Shown one piece after another: positions 1 to 13,210 of a stretch of 64,000 nucleotides of DNA. Below the pieces are notes generated by a model. It made no database searches. It was not told the DNA's origin and saw nothing but the letters and a program-made list of their open reading frames with translations. Each line of letters starts with the position of its first letter. Positions within the stretch are counted from its first letter, which is position 1. The position numbers and the translations under genes were made by a program. The stretch spans positions 2,728,001 through 2,792,000 of the forward strand of contig NZ_CP093301.1 of NCBI RefSeq assembly GCF_024362785.1. Direction: 5' to 3'. The stretch comes from Evansella sp. LMS18 (GTDB taxonomy: Bacteria; Bacillota; Bacilli; Bacillales; Salisediminibacteriaceae).

Positions 1-3998
<3,998 letters not shown>

Positions 3999-4044
3999 CA
4001 GGGGAAACCCGCCGCCATATGGTGCTGGGTGAGGAGTGAAATAG

Positions 4045-5220
4045 ATGAATAAAAAAATCAGCTTATTAATGATGTCTTTCGTGCTGATTTTAACAGGGTG
4101 CATCCCGACTCTTGACAGAGGGGAAGATGAGGTAATTATAGTTGAGGAGTCAGAAGCGGCAGAAGAAGAAGAATATGTACTGACTCCTACTATCAATACA
4201 CCGGAAAACCACTACAGAAATGTTCTGAGAGGCGGTACGTATAACCGGAGTGAAGCAAGGGGATCCACCGCCCATACGATGGAAAGAATCGATATTAACC
4301 AGTTTGAACTGGGACTAATGGAAATTGCTTCAACTGCCTTTGACCGGGAACAGTATTATTTCCAGGAAGGGGAGTTCATAAGCGGGAGTCAGATGAACCG
4401 CTGGCTCAGAAGGTATAACCCGGATGAGGAAGGGTTTGAAGAAGGCCTTAATCCCCCGTTGGCTGAGGGAGACAGTGATGAGGAGAGGATGAGACAAAAT
4501 CCCATCATACTCTCCCATATCATGGAACATAATTATATGTATGTTACAGATGACGAAGAAGTCAGGCTCGGGGGAATCGTATTAGGGCTGTCCCTCAATT
4601 CCGTGTACTATTTCCAGACAAGGACCGAGGATGGTGGAATATACCAGCATGAAGAGCCTATAGATGCTGACGAGGCGGAAGCCCGGGGGAGGGAAATTGC
4701 CCAGGAACTCCTCAGCAGGATAAGACAGGATGAGAGGCTTTCTGAGGTCCCTGTTACAATAGCTCTCTATCAGGAAAACTCTCGTGGTGCAATTGTACCC
4801 GGGTCTTTTATATCCCTTACGAATGTTGGGGAAAACCAGTCGGAAATTCAAAGCTGGGAAGCGATAAACGAACAATTTTACTTTTTCCCGTCACGGGAGG
4901 CCAGGGAAGTGTTCCCCAGCCAGGCAGCGGCATTTTCCCAATTCAAGGATGAAGTAGAGGAATTTTTTGACCGTTCCCTCGGAATTGTTGGGAAAGGGCG
5001 TTATAAAAATGAAGCTCTGGAGGAAATGACTATCGAGTTCAACCTTCAGTCCCATGGTAAAGCTGAAATTATAGCACTGACTCAGTTTATCAGCAGCAGA
5101 ATACCAAATCTGTTCCCTGATGAGGCCCCTATTTATGTTTATGTTAATTCGGTTAACGGGCCAGAAAGCTTAATCGTCCAGTATCCAGGGCATGAACCAT
5201 ATGTTCATGTATATAAATAA
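4045..5220 (+). CDS. camS: CamS family sex pheromone lipoprotein (YerH-like)
   Basis: Predicted membrane-anchored lipoprotein. The signal peptide ends in the lipobox LTGC with the acylated Cys near residue 19, followed by a Glu/Asp-rich linker and a CamS domain of about 330 residues. In enterococci and staphylococci, peptides cut from the signal sequence of this family act as conjugation pheromones. The cellular role of the mature protein is not known. It sits third in the pcrA-ligA-camS set, 46 bp after ligA with a GAGGAG ribosome site, the same place as B. subtilis yerH. A strong terminator follows the stop. Confidence 0.9.
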   Translation: MNKKISLLMMSFVLILTGCIPTLDRGEDEVIIVEESEAAEEEEYVLTPTINTPENHYRNVLRGGTYNRSEARGSTAHTMERIDINQFELGLMEIASTAFDREQYYFQEGEFISGSQMNRWLRRYNPDEEGFEEGLNPPLAEGDSDEERMRQNPIILSHIMEHNYMYVTDDEEVRLGGIVLGLSLNSVYYFQTRTEDGGIYQHEEPIDADEAEARGREIAQELLSRIRQDERLSEVPVTIALYQENSRGAIVPGSFISLTNVGENQSEIQSWEAINEQFYFFPSREAREVFPSQAAAFSQFKDEVEEFFDRSLGIVGKGRYKNEALEEMTIEFNLQSHGKAEIIALTQFISSRIPNLFPDEAPIYVYVNSVNGPESLIVQYPGHEPYVHVYK

Positions 5221-5223
5221 GAT

Positions 5224-5257
5224 AAAATCCTGAAGACAAATGTCTTCAGGATTTTTT
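5224..5257 (+). terminator. Intrinsic terminator after camS
   Basis: Perfect inverted repeat AATCCTGAAGACA / TGTCTTCAGGATT followed by a T-run. It ends the pcrA-ligA-camS unit. Confidence 0.9.
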
Positions 5258-5354
5258 GCATTTTATTCCGGACAAATATATATATTAATAATAAAAGTTA
5301 ATCCTGTAGTTGAATGAATTTCTTATATAGATTTTATATAAAAAAATGTTTCTT

Positions 5355-5487
5355 TTCGATTGCAGCGTAAGACGGCGACTCTGGCGGGAAAAGCGCGAGC
5401 TGAAAATCCATTTTTGACGGCATTCAGCCGTCAAAAATTAGTTGAAGCCGTGCCCGCAGAACGCGTCCGTCTGAAGTGTAAATCGAA
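5355..5487. repeat. Imperfect inverted-repeat element, copy 1, with internal hairpin
   Basis: Outer arms TTCGATT...GACGG (from 5355) and CCGTC...AATCGAA (to 5487) are inverted. The inner segments GGCGACTCTGGCGGGAAAAGC and GCCCGCAGAACGCGTCC recur in the element at 7628-7720, which lies in the opposite orientation. A perfect internal hairpin, TTTTTGACGGC / GCCGTCAAAAA, occupies 5411-5437. It lies in the 710-base gap between camS and the symporter genes, and no convincing gene is seen in the rest of that gap. It resembles mobile intergenic repeats of Bacillaceae. The function is unknown. Confidence 0.65.
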
Positions 5488-5763
5488 CAACAAAGCAACA
5501 TTTTAAGATAATGGCCGCATTAAAGTTGTAAATCTTGAATTATGATTCAATTCTGTTCAATAAGGCCTGCCTGTACATTAATGAACTTCTCCAGAAATGA
5601 GTAATTTATCCAGGAAAAACAGGGGGAAGCCTGTCCTATTTAAGAAATAATTTAATTCATTTTCATTTTCTGAGGCGAATATTTATTACCAGTAGGTATA
5701 TATAGCCAGTGTATATAGAAAAACTACGTATAAATATTCACTCGCGCCAAAAGAATTATAAAA

Positions 5764-5793
5764 TTGAGAATACTCACATAGTATTTTTATGCT
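5764..5793 (+). promoter_or_regulatory. Possible sigma-A promoter of the symporter operon
   Basis: TTGAGA, 18 bases, then TATGCT, with an AT-rich surround, about 140 bases upstream of the small peptide gene. B. subtilis opuE is driven by sigma-A and sigma-B promoters. No sigma-B match (GTTTAA-N14-GGGTAT) was seen here. Confidence 0.3.
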
Positions 5794-5930
5794 ATATTAT
5801 ACGTTATCTCGTTATTACGGCAGGAAAACGTACAGGAAAAAATTCCATTTAATGCATAAAGGTACAATTCAGTAGATTGTCGAATATATAATTGTTGTGC
5901 CTTTTAGCCTAGGAAAGAGGGGGTGAACAT

Positions 5931-6035
5931 ATGGAACATACATTGACTGCTGCAACTTGGTTCTGGCTGTTAGTGCCTATGCCGTTATTGATTATTTTAT
6001 CTGTTATTACTTATTTCACTGAGAGGAGAGAGTAA
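5931..6035 (+). CDS. 34-aa membrane peptide, symporter small accessory protein
   Basis: Tiny single-span membrane protein starting MEHTLTAATWFWLLVPMP and ending YFTERRE. It has one hydrophobic helix (about residues 8-27) and a short charged C-terminus, preceded by a good ribosome site (AGAGGGGG). Its stop is only two bases from the symporter ATG, and the symporter ribosome site (GAGAGGAGAG) lies inside its last codons, so translation is probably coupled. Small peptides of this kind encoded just upstream of sodium:solute symporters are annotated as symporter small accessory proteins. That it binds or stabilises the transporter is inference. It is too short for routine gene finding. Confidence 0.75.
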   Translation: MEHTLTAATWFWLLVPMPLLIILSVITYFTERRE

Positions 6036-6037
6036 AC

Positions 6038-7516
6038 ATGGAGACATCTACACTCGTCACATTTATTGTATATTTAGTAGGTATGCTGGCAATCGGACTG
6101 GTTGCATACCGCATGACAAACAACTTATCAGATTATGTACTTGGAGGCAGGAGACTTGGCGGGGGCGTGGCAGCTTTAAGTGCCGGGGCTTCGGATATGA
6201 GCAGCTGGCTTCTGCTCGGACTGCCGGGATATGCCTATGTTGCAGGAATGGAAGCGATATGGATCTCAGCTGGTCTTGCAATCGGTGCTTACCTGAACTG
6301 GCAGTTCATTGCCAGGCGGTTAAGGAAGTACACGGAGTATGCCGGAGATTCAATTACTGTTCCGGATTTTCTTGAAAACAGGTTCAGAGACAAAACTAAA
6401 ATGCTTCGGGTTGTATCTGCATTTGTAATCTTAGTATTTTTTGCTTTTTATACTTCAGCAGGCCTTGTGGGCGGAGCATTGTTATTTGAAACCTCTTTCG
6501 GTCTTACCTATACACAGGCTTTATGGATAGGTGCTATCGTTATTATCTCGTATACATTTTTAGGAGGCTTCCTCGCTGTAAGCTGGACGGACTTTTTCCA
6601 GGGTATTCTGATGTTTCTTGCCCTGATCATTGTCCCTCTTGTGGCTATCTCTGAAATGGGAGGCTGGAGTGAAACAGTCAACGCGGTCGGAAATATCGAC
6701 CCTGCCCATCTGGATGTTTTCGCAGGAGTAGGCGCGATTGCGATCCTTTCCAATGTGGCCTGGGGACTTGGTTACTTCGGCCAGCCGCATATTATAACAA
6801 GGTTTATGGCGATCAGGTCTACAAAGGAAGTTCCAAAGGCGCGGCTGATTGGAATGACATGGATGGTTCTTGCATTATTTGGAGCTATCTTCACCGGGTT
6901 TGTAGGAATTGCTTACTTTGCAGGAGGCGGACCAGGTGCTCCTTTAGCAGCAGGATCTGAGGAAACAGTGTTTATTGCATTCACACAATTACTGTTCAAC
7001 CCATGGATTGCAGGTTTCCTTCTGGCGGCTATACTTGCAGCTATTATGAGTACGATTGACTCTCAGCTGCTTGTATCTTCAAGTGCAATCACAGAAGACT
7101 TTTACAAAGCAATCTTCCGTAAAAATGCAAGCCAGACTGAGCTTGTATGGGTCGGGCGTCTCGGTGTGCTTGTTATTGCGCTGATTGCAGTATTTTTAGC
7201 ATACAATCCGGAAAGCACGGTATTAGACCTCGTTGCTTATGCCTGGGGAGGGTTCGGCGCCGCATTTGGACCGGTTATCATCTTGTCCCTCTTCTGGAAA
7301 CGCATGACTGGTAACGGAGCTCTTGCAGGGATGATAGTAGGATTTGCAACCGTAATTATCTGGAGTAATTTACAGGGCGGGTTATTCGACCTGTATGAAA
7401 TCGTTCCAGGATTCGTCCTCGGCTGGATCACTATTATGGCAGTAAGCCTGGCTGGAAAAGAACCTTCAGCTGAAATCCAGGAGGAATTTGACTCAGTTAA
7501 CTCCACTGAATATTAA
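6038..7516 (+). CDS. opuE: Sodium/proline symporter (PutP/OpuE type)
   Basis: Sodium:solute symporter family carrier importing proline with Na+. It is 492 aa with about 13 hydrophobic segments. Diagnostic stretches are the N-terminal LGGRRLGGGVAALSAGASDMSSWL and the AAIMSTIDSQLLVSSSAI segment. Position between camS and gatCAB matches B. subtilis OpuE, the osmoprotective proline importer, and that role suits a salt-adapted host. A putP-type catabolic role cannot be excluded because no proline catabolic genes are in view. It is cotranscribed with the 34-aa peptide. Confidence 0.92.
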   Translation: METSTLVTFIVYLVGMLAIGLVAYRMTNNLSDYVLGGRRLGGGVAALSAGASDMSSWLLLGLPGYAYVAGMEAIWISAGLAIGAYLNWQFIARRLRKYTEYAGDSITVPDFLENRFRDKTKMLRVVSAFVILVFFAFYTSAGLVGGALLFETSFGLTYTQALWIGAIVIISYTFLGGFLAVSWTDFFQGILMFLALIIVPLVAISEMGGWSETVNAVGNIDPAHLDVFAGVGAIAILSNVAWGLGYFGQPHIITRFMAIRSTKEVPKARLIGMTWMVLALFGAIFTGFVGIAYFAGGGPGAPLAAGSEETVFIAFTQLLFNPWIAGFLLAAILAAIMSTIDSQLLVSSSAITEDFYKAIFRKNASQTELVWVGRLGVLVIALIAVFLAYNPESTVLDLVAYAWGGFGAAFGPVIILSLFWKRMTGNGALAGMIVGFATVIIWSNLQGGLFDLYEIVPGFVLGWITIMAVSLAGKEPSAEIQEEFDSVNSTEY

Positions 7517-7533
7517 TATCTTCCATGAGAAGT

Positions 7534-7577
7534 GAGGGTGTCCCAAAAGCCTAGCTTTTGGTGACACCCTCTTTCTT
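7534..7577 (+). terminator. Terminator after the symporter, overlapping the inferred IS left end
   Basis: Long hairpin GAGGGTGTC(C)CAAAAGC / GCTTTTGGTGACACCCTC followed by TTTCTTT. Its first arm carries the GAGGGTGTCCCAAAAG sequence that is mirrored at the far end of the transposase unit. Confidence 0.8.
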
Positions 7578-7627
7578 TATAACCAATTAATTGAAGTAAA
7601 TGTAATTGGTTCGCTCGCATCGCTCTC

Positions 7628-7720
7628 GGCGGACGCGTTCCCCGGGCAACGCTTCAGCCTCCTCGGGAAAAACGCCCTGCGGGGTCTTCAGCCGTTGCTT
7701 TTCCCGCGGGAGTCGCCGCC
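7628..7720. repeat. GC-rich inverted-repeat element, copy 2
   Basis: Runs from GGCGGACGCGTTCCCCGGGC to CCCGCGGGAGTCGCCGCC. Read on the minus strand it matches the element at 5355-5487 at both ends (GGCGACTC..CGGGAAAAGC and GAACGCGTCCG) while the middle differs. It occupies the non-coding space upstream of the transposase gene, inside the inferred IS boundaries. Confidence 0.65.
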
Positions 7721-7757
7721 TGCCGCTCTTTCGAGCTATTTTAATAAAATTGAAAAA

Positions 7758-7826
7758 TAAAGAAATCGCCCCATTTGGTATAATTAAAGCACCACACCAA
7801 AACCATACCAGGAGGCGATTTCTTTA
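7758..7826 (+). promoter_or_regulatory. Transposase promoter flanked by a ribosome-site-sequestering inverted repeat
   Basis: A perfect 13-bp inverted repeat, TAAAGAAATCGCC (7758-7770) and GGCGATTTCTTTA (7814-7826), places the right arm over the AGGAGG ribosome site and the start codon. A TATAAT box (7779-7784) lies between the arms. RNA from the internal promoter would lack the left arm, whereas read-through RNA from outside would fold and hide the ribosome site. This design protects some insertion sequences from impinging transcription. No good -35 was seen. Confidence 0.6.
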
Positions 7827-9421
7827 TGAAACATGATCATATTTCTTTCCAAGATTATAACATGGATCAGCTGTATTTACCAATGGATCTTGAAGTAGAA
7901 ATCCCAACCCATCACGTTTGTCGCATTGTCAATCGAGCCGTGGAAGAACTCGATGAGAATATTCTCTATCGGTGTTATGACGGGGGCGGACGTCCTCCTT
8001 ATCATCCGAAAATGATGTTAAAAATTATCCTCTATGCCTATACCCAGAAAATCTACTCCTCCAGACAAATCGCAAAACAGCTTAAGGAAAATATTTATTT
8101 TATGTGGCTGGCTCGCCACCAACAGCCGGACTTCCGCACCATTAACCGTTTTCGCTCCGAGAAAATGAAAGAAATTATCTATGAGATTTTCTTTTCTATC
8201 GTTGATCTCCTTCGGAATCATGGTCTCGTAAAGTTAGAAGACTACTTCCTTGATGGCACCAAGGTTGAAGCTAACGCCAATAAGTATACGTTCGTCTGGC
8301 GAAAAGCCACCGAGCGCTACGACAGTCAGCTCAACGAAAAGTACCATAAGATTATGCAGGGTATAGAGAAGGTGACCCGGCAAGACGAGGATCACGCAGG
8401 AGAGTTGGACGAACAAGAGAAACTAGAGGCTGACCCAATCACTTCGGAGGACATCAAACAGTCCATTACTGAACTCGAAGAGAAACTGGCTGAGGCACCA
8501 CAAAACCGTGAGGTTAAAAAGGCGAAGCGCCTTCTTGAAAAGGATCTCCTTCCACGAAAAGAAAAATATGAGACGCAAAAAGAAATTCTGGACGGCCGAA
8601 ACAGTTACTCTAAAACCGACACTGATGCGAGTTTCATGAGAATGAAGGATGACCACATGCGTAACGGCCAGCTTAAGCCAGGCTACAATATACAGACAGG
8701 GACAGAAAACCAGTTTATCATCGGATTTAGCCTTCATCAGCGAGCTGGAGATCCAGGCTGCCTGAAACCACACTTCGATTTACTGGAAAAATACGGTCGC
8801 CGACTTCCCAACAACCTGATCGCCGATTCTGGCTATGGAAGTGAGGAAAACTACTCCTTTTGTGAAGAGAAGAAGATAGAAGCCTATGTGAAATACAGTA
8901 CACTGGATAAGGAACAGACCAAAAAGTTTAAAGATCAGCTCGGTCGGGTGGAGAACCTCCAATATGATGAAGAGGAAGACGAGTGGATATGCGCTAATAA
9001 TAAGCGTCTTACGTTTCAGTATAATTCTGATCGAAAAACAGAAAACGGTTATACGACAATCAAACGTGTTTACCGGTGCGTGGATTGCCACGGCTGTCCT
9101 TTCCAGGAAATATGCGCTAAAGGAAAAGATACGAAAACGATTAGTGTGTCCATGAAGAATCAGGCACAGCGAAGGCAGGTTCGGGAACGGCTTCAGACAG
9201 AAACTGGAAGTCAGCTTTACCGGCGGAGGAAGTGTGACGTAGAGCCGGTTTTTGGACAAATTAAATATAACCGGGGCTTTAATCGGTTCCATCTGAGAGG
9301 CCTTTCCAAAACGACGCTGGAATGGGGTCTTCTTTGTATTGCCCATAACTTTCTAAAATGGGAAACACATCTGAGGTTGAAGGAACAAAAAGAAATAAAA
9401 AGAGAGCCAAAGGCAGGGTAA
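7826..9421 (+). CDS. IS1182 family transposase
   Basis: 531-aa DDE transposase, apparently full length with no frameshift. The N-terminal DUF772-type region (GGGRPPYHPKMMLKIILYAY, LARHQQPDFRTINRFRS) is followed by a charged coiled linker and the catalytic core (DYFLDGTKVEANANKYTF; LIADSGYGSEENYSF). The C-terminus carries a cysteine cluster (CVDCHGCPFQEIC) and RRRKCDVEPVFGQIKYNRGFNRFHLRG with the late acidic residue. The ribosome site is AGGAGG with ATG 10 bases on. It separates the symporter from gatCAB, which are closer together in B. subtilis. Confidence 0.95.
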   Translation: MKHDHISFQDYNMDQLYLPMDLEVEIPTHHVCRIVNRAVEELDENILYRCYDGGGRPPYHPKMMLKIILYAYTQKIYSSRQIAKQLKENIYFMWLARHQQPDFRTINRFRSEKMKEIIYEIFFSIVDLLRNHGLVKLEDYFLDGTKVEANANKYTFVWRKATERYDSQLNEKYHKIMQGIEKVTRQDEDHAGELDEQEKLEADPITSEDIKQSITELEEKLAEAPQNREVKKAKRLLEKDLLPRKEKYETQKEILDGRNSYSKTDTDASFMRMKDDHMRNGQLKPGYNIQTGTENQFIIGFSLHQRAGDPGCLKPHFDLLEKYGRRLPNNLIADSGYGSEENYSFCEEKKIEAYVKYSTLDKEQTKKFKDQLGRVENLQYDEEEDEWICANNKRLTFQYNSDRKTENGYTTIKRVYRCVDCHGCPFQEICAKGKDTKTISVSMKNQAQRRQVRERLQTETGSQLYRRRKCDVEPVFGQIKYNRGFNRFHLRGLSKTTLEWGLLCIAHNFLKWETHLRLKEQKEIKREPKAG

Positions 9422-9463
9422 GAGGCCTTCGACTCTCGAAAATCAACCAAAAACAGCTTTACA

Positions 9464-9526
9464 AAAAAGAGGCTGTCCTTTAAAGGTCGCAATTTAGCGA
9501 CCTTTTGGGACAGCCTCTTTTCTTTT
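9464..9526 (+). terminator. Terminator at the IS right end
   Basis: Two nested stems: AAAGAGGCTGTCC / GGGACAGCCTCTTT outside and AAAGGTCGC / GCGACCTTT inside, then TTTTCTTTTT. It overlaps the inferred right terminal repeat. Confidence 0.8.
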
Positions 9527-9601
9527 TATACTATAAGAAAGCATAACATTTTAGCAACGTAGTCGTCCCGACGCTGATAAAATTTTTAGGATTATAGTAT
9601 A
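9527..9601. repeat. Short inverted-repeat (MITE-like) element beside the IS
   Basis: Outer arms TATACTATAA (9527-9536) and TTATAGTATA (9592-9601) are perfect inverses. Inner parts ATTTTAGCAACG and CGCTGATAAAAT also pair imperfectly, giving a 75-base foldback directly at the right end of the insertion sequence. The rest of the gap to gatC (9602-9839) shows nothing recognisable. Confidence 0.4.
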
Positions 9602-9839
9602 AGTGCAACTAAGTCAATCCTTCGCCTCTTTTAAGGCTTGGCTTGCCAAGTTTTCTTTATCATTTAAAAGCAGATATTTTTCCCGGCACTCTGTTTCAAA
9701 CACATTCCAATGGTGAATTATGAAAATGACAGGCTGGCAATGCTTAGTTCATTGCCTGGAGGTAGGGAATTTGGTATTATCATACTTATTGATTATAACC
9801 TTGTGGAATTTTCAGATTAAAGATTGTGAGGTGAAACTG

Positions 9840-10130
9840 ATGGAACGAATTACAAAAGAACGGGTGAAGCATATCGCACATTTATCGAGGCTGGAGCTGT
9901 CGGAAGACGAAGTGGAAAAGTTCGCAAAGCAGCTTGATGAGATAATTGACTATGCGGAGCAGCTGAATGAGCTTGATACAGAAAGGATAGTGCCGACTGC
10001 CCATGTGCTGGAAGTGAAGAATGTCATACGGGAAGATAAAGCAAGACCATCGATTGCACGGGAGGATACATTTAAAAATGCGCCGGATCATGAAGACGGC
10101 CAGTTTAAAGTACCTCGTATTATAGAGTAA
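9840..10130 (+). CDS. gatC: Asp-tRNA(Asn)/Glu-tRNA(Gln) amidotransferase subunit C
   Basis: Small subunit that clamps GatA and GatB together. It is 96 aa beginning [20 protein letters not shown], the usual length and N-terminus of the family. Start ATG 9840 follows a GTGAGGTG ribosome site. An in-frame ATG at 9720 would add 40 unrelated residues and is not used. First gene of gatCAB, 15 bp from gatA. Confidence 0.97.
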   Translation: MERITKERVKHIAHLSRLELSEDEVEKFAKQLDEIIDYAEQLNELDTERIVPTAHVLEVKNVIREDKARPSIAREDTFKNAPDHEDGQFKVPRIIE

Positions 10131-10145
10131 AAGGGAGGGGTTAGT

Positions 10146-11606
10146 TTGAGTTTATTCGACCACAGTATTGATGAGCTTCATCAGCTGTTACATAAAAAAG
10201 AAATCTCTGTAAGCGACTTAACAGAAGAGTCTATACAGAGGGTGAATGAAGTGGGAGAAAAGGTAGGATCTTTCCTTCACCTTTCAGAAGAAGGGGCCAG
10301 AAAAAAAGCTTCTGAGCTGGACGACATTCTATCTTCCGATGGAATAAAGGGATCATTATTCGGGATTCCTGGCGGTATTAAAGATAACATTATGACAAAA
10401 GGTATGCCGACAACTTGCGCAAGTAAGCTCCTTGATGGACATGACCCTGTTTACGACGCAACGGTAATGAACCTTCTCAACAAGGAAAACTTCGTTAATA
10501 TCGGTAAGCTGAACATGGACGAGTTTGCCATGGGTTCTTCCACAGAAAACTCAGGGTATAAACTGACGAGAAATCCATGGGACACGGATAGAGTACCGGG
10601 AGGCTCAAGTGGTGGGTCTGCTGCTGCGGTGGCATCTGGGGAAGTGTTGTTTTCCCTTGGATCCGATACTGGCGGATCAATCAGGGAACCTGCGGCATTC
10701 TGCGGAATAGTCGGCATGAAGCCTACGTACGGAAGGGTGTCCAGGTATGGGCTGGTTGCTTTCGCGTCCTCCCTGGATCAAATCGGACCAATGACAAGAA
10801 CTGTGAAAGATAACGCCCTTGTATTAAATGCGATTTCCGGGCATGACCATTTTGATTCCACTAGTGTGAATGAGTCTGTTCCTGATTACTCAGAAGGGAT
10901 GACAGGCGATATAAAAGGCCTTAAAGTGGCTCTTCCGAAAGAATATATTACAGGCGGAGTCCATGAGGAAGTACGGGAGCAAATTTTAAAGGCTGTGAAA
11001 CGCTTTGAAGAATTAGGTGCCGTTGTGGAAGAGGTTTCCCTGCCTCATTCCCAGTATGCGACTGCTGCTTACTATGTGATTGCTTCTTCAGAAGCGTCCG
11101 CAAACCTTGCACGCTTTGACGGAGTGCGTTACGGCCAGCGTGTTGAGGGAGAAAACCTGATTGAAATGTATAAGAAAACGAGAAGTGAAGGGTTCGGAGA
11201 TGAAGTGAAGCGCCGGATTATGCTTGGTACTTTCGCTTTAAGCTCCGGGTTCTATGATGAATACTATAAGAAAGCGCAAAAAGTGCGGACTTTAATTAAA
11301 CAGGATTTCGAAGAGATCTTTTTAAATTATGATGTTGTAATAGGGCCTACCTCTCCGACAACTGCATTTAAAATTGGAGACCAGGTGGACGAGCCTTTAA
11401 CGATGTATGCCAATGATGTCCTTACGATACCAGTTAACCTTGCCGGTGTACCAGGCATCAGTGTTCCGTGCGGCCTTGGCAAGGATACAGGTATGCCGGT
11501 AGGTTTACAGATTATCGGCAACCACTTCGACGAAAAGACTGTCTACCAGGCAGCTTACGCTTTTGAACAAGTGACAGAATTCAATAAACAGAAACCTGAG
11601 CTGTAA
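10146..11606 (+). CDS. gatA: Asp-tRNA(Asn)/Glu-tRNA(Gln) amidotransferase subunit A
   Basis: Glutaminase subunit that releases ammonia for conversion of Glu-tRNA(Gln) or Asp-tRNA(Asn). 486 aa. The amidase signature Ser-cisSer-Lys triad is present in GIKDNIM (Lys) and [14 protein letters not shown]...[16 protein letters not shown] (both Ser). It starts with TTG (10146) behind GGGAGGGG. Middle gene of the operon with 12 bp to gatB. Confidence 0.98.
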   Translation: MSLFDHSIDELHQLLHKKEISVSDLTEESIQRVNEVGEKVGSFLHLSEEGARKKASELDDILSSDGIKGSLFGIPGGIKDNIMTKGMPTTCASKLLDGHDPVYDATVMNLLNKENFVNIGKLNMDEFAMGSSTENSGYKLTRNPWDTDRVPGGSSGGSAAAVASGEVLFSLGSDTGGSIREPAAFCGIVGMKPTYGRVSRYGLVAFASSLDQIGPMTRTVKDNALVLNAISGHDHFDSTSVNESVPDYSEGMTGDIKGLKVALPKEYITGGVHEEVREQILKAVKRFEELGAVVEEVSLPHSQYATAAYYVIASSEASANLARFDGVRYGQRVEGENLIEMYKKTRSEGFGDEVKRRIMLGTFALSSGFYDEYYKKAQKVRTLIKQDFEEIFLNYDVVIGPTSPTTAFKIGDQVDEPLTMYANDVLTIPVNLAGVPGISVPCGLGKDTGMPVGLQIIGNHFDEKTVYQAAYAFEQVTEFNKQKPEL

Positions 11607-11618
11607 GGGGGGAAAATA

Positions 11619-13052
11619 ATGGCCTATGAAACAATAATCGGACTTGAGGTTCACGTAGAATTAAAGACGAATTCAAAAATCTTCTGCGGCTGCTCCACAG
11701 AGTTCGGAGCTCCGCCTAACACACATACATGCCCTATCTGCCTTGGGCATCCAGGAGTCCTTCCCGTGTTAAATGAGCGGGCGGTAGAATATGCAATGAA
11801 GGCGGCTATGGCACTTAACTGCGAAATTGCAACCGTAACAGAGTTTGACAGGAAAAATTACTTTTATCCGGACAACCCGAAAGCATACCAGATCTCTCAG
11901 CTTGACAGGCCTATTGGGGAACATGGGTGGATAGATATTGAAGTCGAGGGAAAAAAGAAGAGGATTGGCATCACGCGTCTCCATTTAGAGGAAGATGCGG
12001 GAAAACTGACGCATATTGACGGAGCGGATTATTCCCTCGTCGATTTCAACCGTGCGGGAACACCGCTGATTGAAATTGTTTCCGAGCCTGATTTACGCTC
12101 TCCTGAAGAGGCATATGCGTACCTGGAAAAAATGAAAGCAATTATGCAGTATATCGAAGTTTCGGATGTGAAGATGGAGGAAGGCTCACTAAGATGTGAT
12201 GCCAACGTTTCTATCAGGCCTCTCGGGCAGAAAGAATTTGGTACGAAAACGGAGCTGAAAAACCTGAATTCCTTTGCTTTCGTTCAGAAAGGCCTTGCCT
12301 ATGAGGAAGAGAGGCAGGAAAGAGAACTGGAAGCAGGAGGAAGGATTCTTCAGGAAACCCGCCGATGGGATGACCAGGGGAAAAAGACGATTTTGATGCG
12401 TATAAAAGAAGGCTCCGACGATTACAGGTATTTCCCTGATCCGGATCTCGTTGACTTGACGATTGAAGAAGAGTGGAAGGAAAAGGTGAGAGCAGAAATC
12501 CCTGAGCTTCCTGATGCGAGAAAAGCACGCTATGTAAAAGACCTTGGCCTGCCTGAATATGATGCTGTTGTCTTAACACAGCAAAAGAGCCTCAGCGATT
12601 TCTTTGAGGCGTGCCTGCAGCATGAGGTGCCGCCGAAACAGGCTTCTAACTGGATCATGGGTGAAGTAAGCAGGTATCTTAACGCAAATAACAAGGAGAT
12701 ACAGGATGTTCCTTTGACCTCCGAAGGACTTGTTAAACTCATCCAGCTCATTGAGAAAGGCACGATTTCTTCCAAAATCGCCAAAGATGTCTTCGCAGAG
12801 CTGATTGAAAACGGGGGAGACCCTGAGCAGATTGTTAAAGATAAAGGTCTCGTTCAGATTTCTGATGAAGGGGAACTCCGTCAAATGGTGAACGAGGTTA
12901 TCGACAACAATGAACAGTCCGTCGAGGATTACAAAAACGGAAAAGGCAAAGCAATCGGCTTCCTTGTTGGGCAGGTAATGAAAGCTTCAAAAGGTAAAGC
13001 GAACCCGCAGCTTGTAAATAAAATAATTGTTGAAGAAATTAATAAACGATAA
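11619..13052 (+). CDS. gatB: Asp-tRNA(Asn)/Glu-tRNA(Gln) amidotransferase subunit B
   Basis: Kinase/amidotransferase subunit that binds and activates the mischarged tRNA. It is 477 aa with the GatB N-terminal signature ([13 protein letters not shown]), the zinc-binding cysteines (FCGCSTEF...CPICLGHPG) and the C-terminal YqeY-like tail domain. It ends the gatCAB operon, and a terminator follows 18 bp after the stop. Confidence 0.98.
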   Translation: MAYETIIGLEVHVELKTNSKIFCGCSTEFGAPPNTHTCPICLGHPGVLPVLNERAVEYAMKAAMALNCEIATVTEFDRKNYFYPDNPKAYQISQLDRPIGEHGWIDIEVEGKKKRIGITRLHLEEDAGKLTHIDGADYSLVDFNRAGTPLIEIVSEPDLRSPEEAYAYLEKMKAIMQYIEVSDVKMEEGSLRCDANVSIRPLGQKEFGTKTELKNLNSFAFVQKGLAYEEERQERELEAGGRILQETRRWDDQGKKTILMRIKEGSDDYRYFPDPDLVDLTIEEEWKEKVRAEIPELPDARKARYVKDLGLPEYDAVVLTQQKSLSDFFEACLQHEVPPKQASNWIMGEVSRYLNANNKEIQDVPLTSEGLVKLIQLIEKGTISSKIAKDVFAELIENGGDPEQIVKDKGLVQISDEGELRQMVNEVIDNNEQSVEDYKNGKGKAIGFLVGQVMKASKGKANPQLVNKIIVEEINKR

Positions 13053-13069
13053 CTATCAGGAGATTAACC

Positions 13070-13112
13070 CAACCCTTTGCTGCCTTTCAGGCGGACAAAG
13101 GGTTGTCTTTTA
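13070..13112 (+). terminator. Terminator after gatB
   Basis: CAACCCTTTG (13070-13079) pairs with CAAAGGGTTG (13096-13105), followed by TCTTTT. Confidence 0.8.
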
Positions 13113-13210
13113 TAGTTCCTTCAAATGAATTCGTGAAAGAGTGCGATGAAACCCTAGTCCAACAATAACAACAAACAAAAATAACTACTTTAAAAACTGG
13201 AGGCGAACAA

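Larger units (their letters stand above)
7534..9517 (+). mobile_element. IS1182-type insertion sequence
   Basis: Inferred terminal inverted repeats are GAGGGTGTCCCAAAAG at 7534-7549 and its complement CTTTTGGGACAGCCTC at 9502-9517 (15 of 16 matching). They enclose a single intact transposase gene. Both ends also form terminator hairpins. The span of about 2.0 kb is a little long for the family because the left flank (7550-7757) also holds an intergenic repeat element. Target-site duplication is not evident. Ends are inferred from the inverted match and family habit. Confidence 0.65.

Noticed and set aside
7606-7836. Open frame of 76 codons upstream of the transposase
   Set aside because: It only reads through the GC-rich inverted repeat and the transposase leader; its composition is arginine-rich low-complexity and it overlaps the transposase start.
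9720-9839. N-terminal extension of gatC
   Set aside because: The extra 40 residues are not part of the family, and a ribosome site directly precedes ATG 9840.
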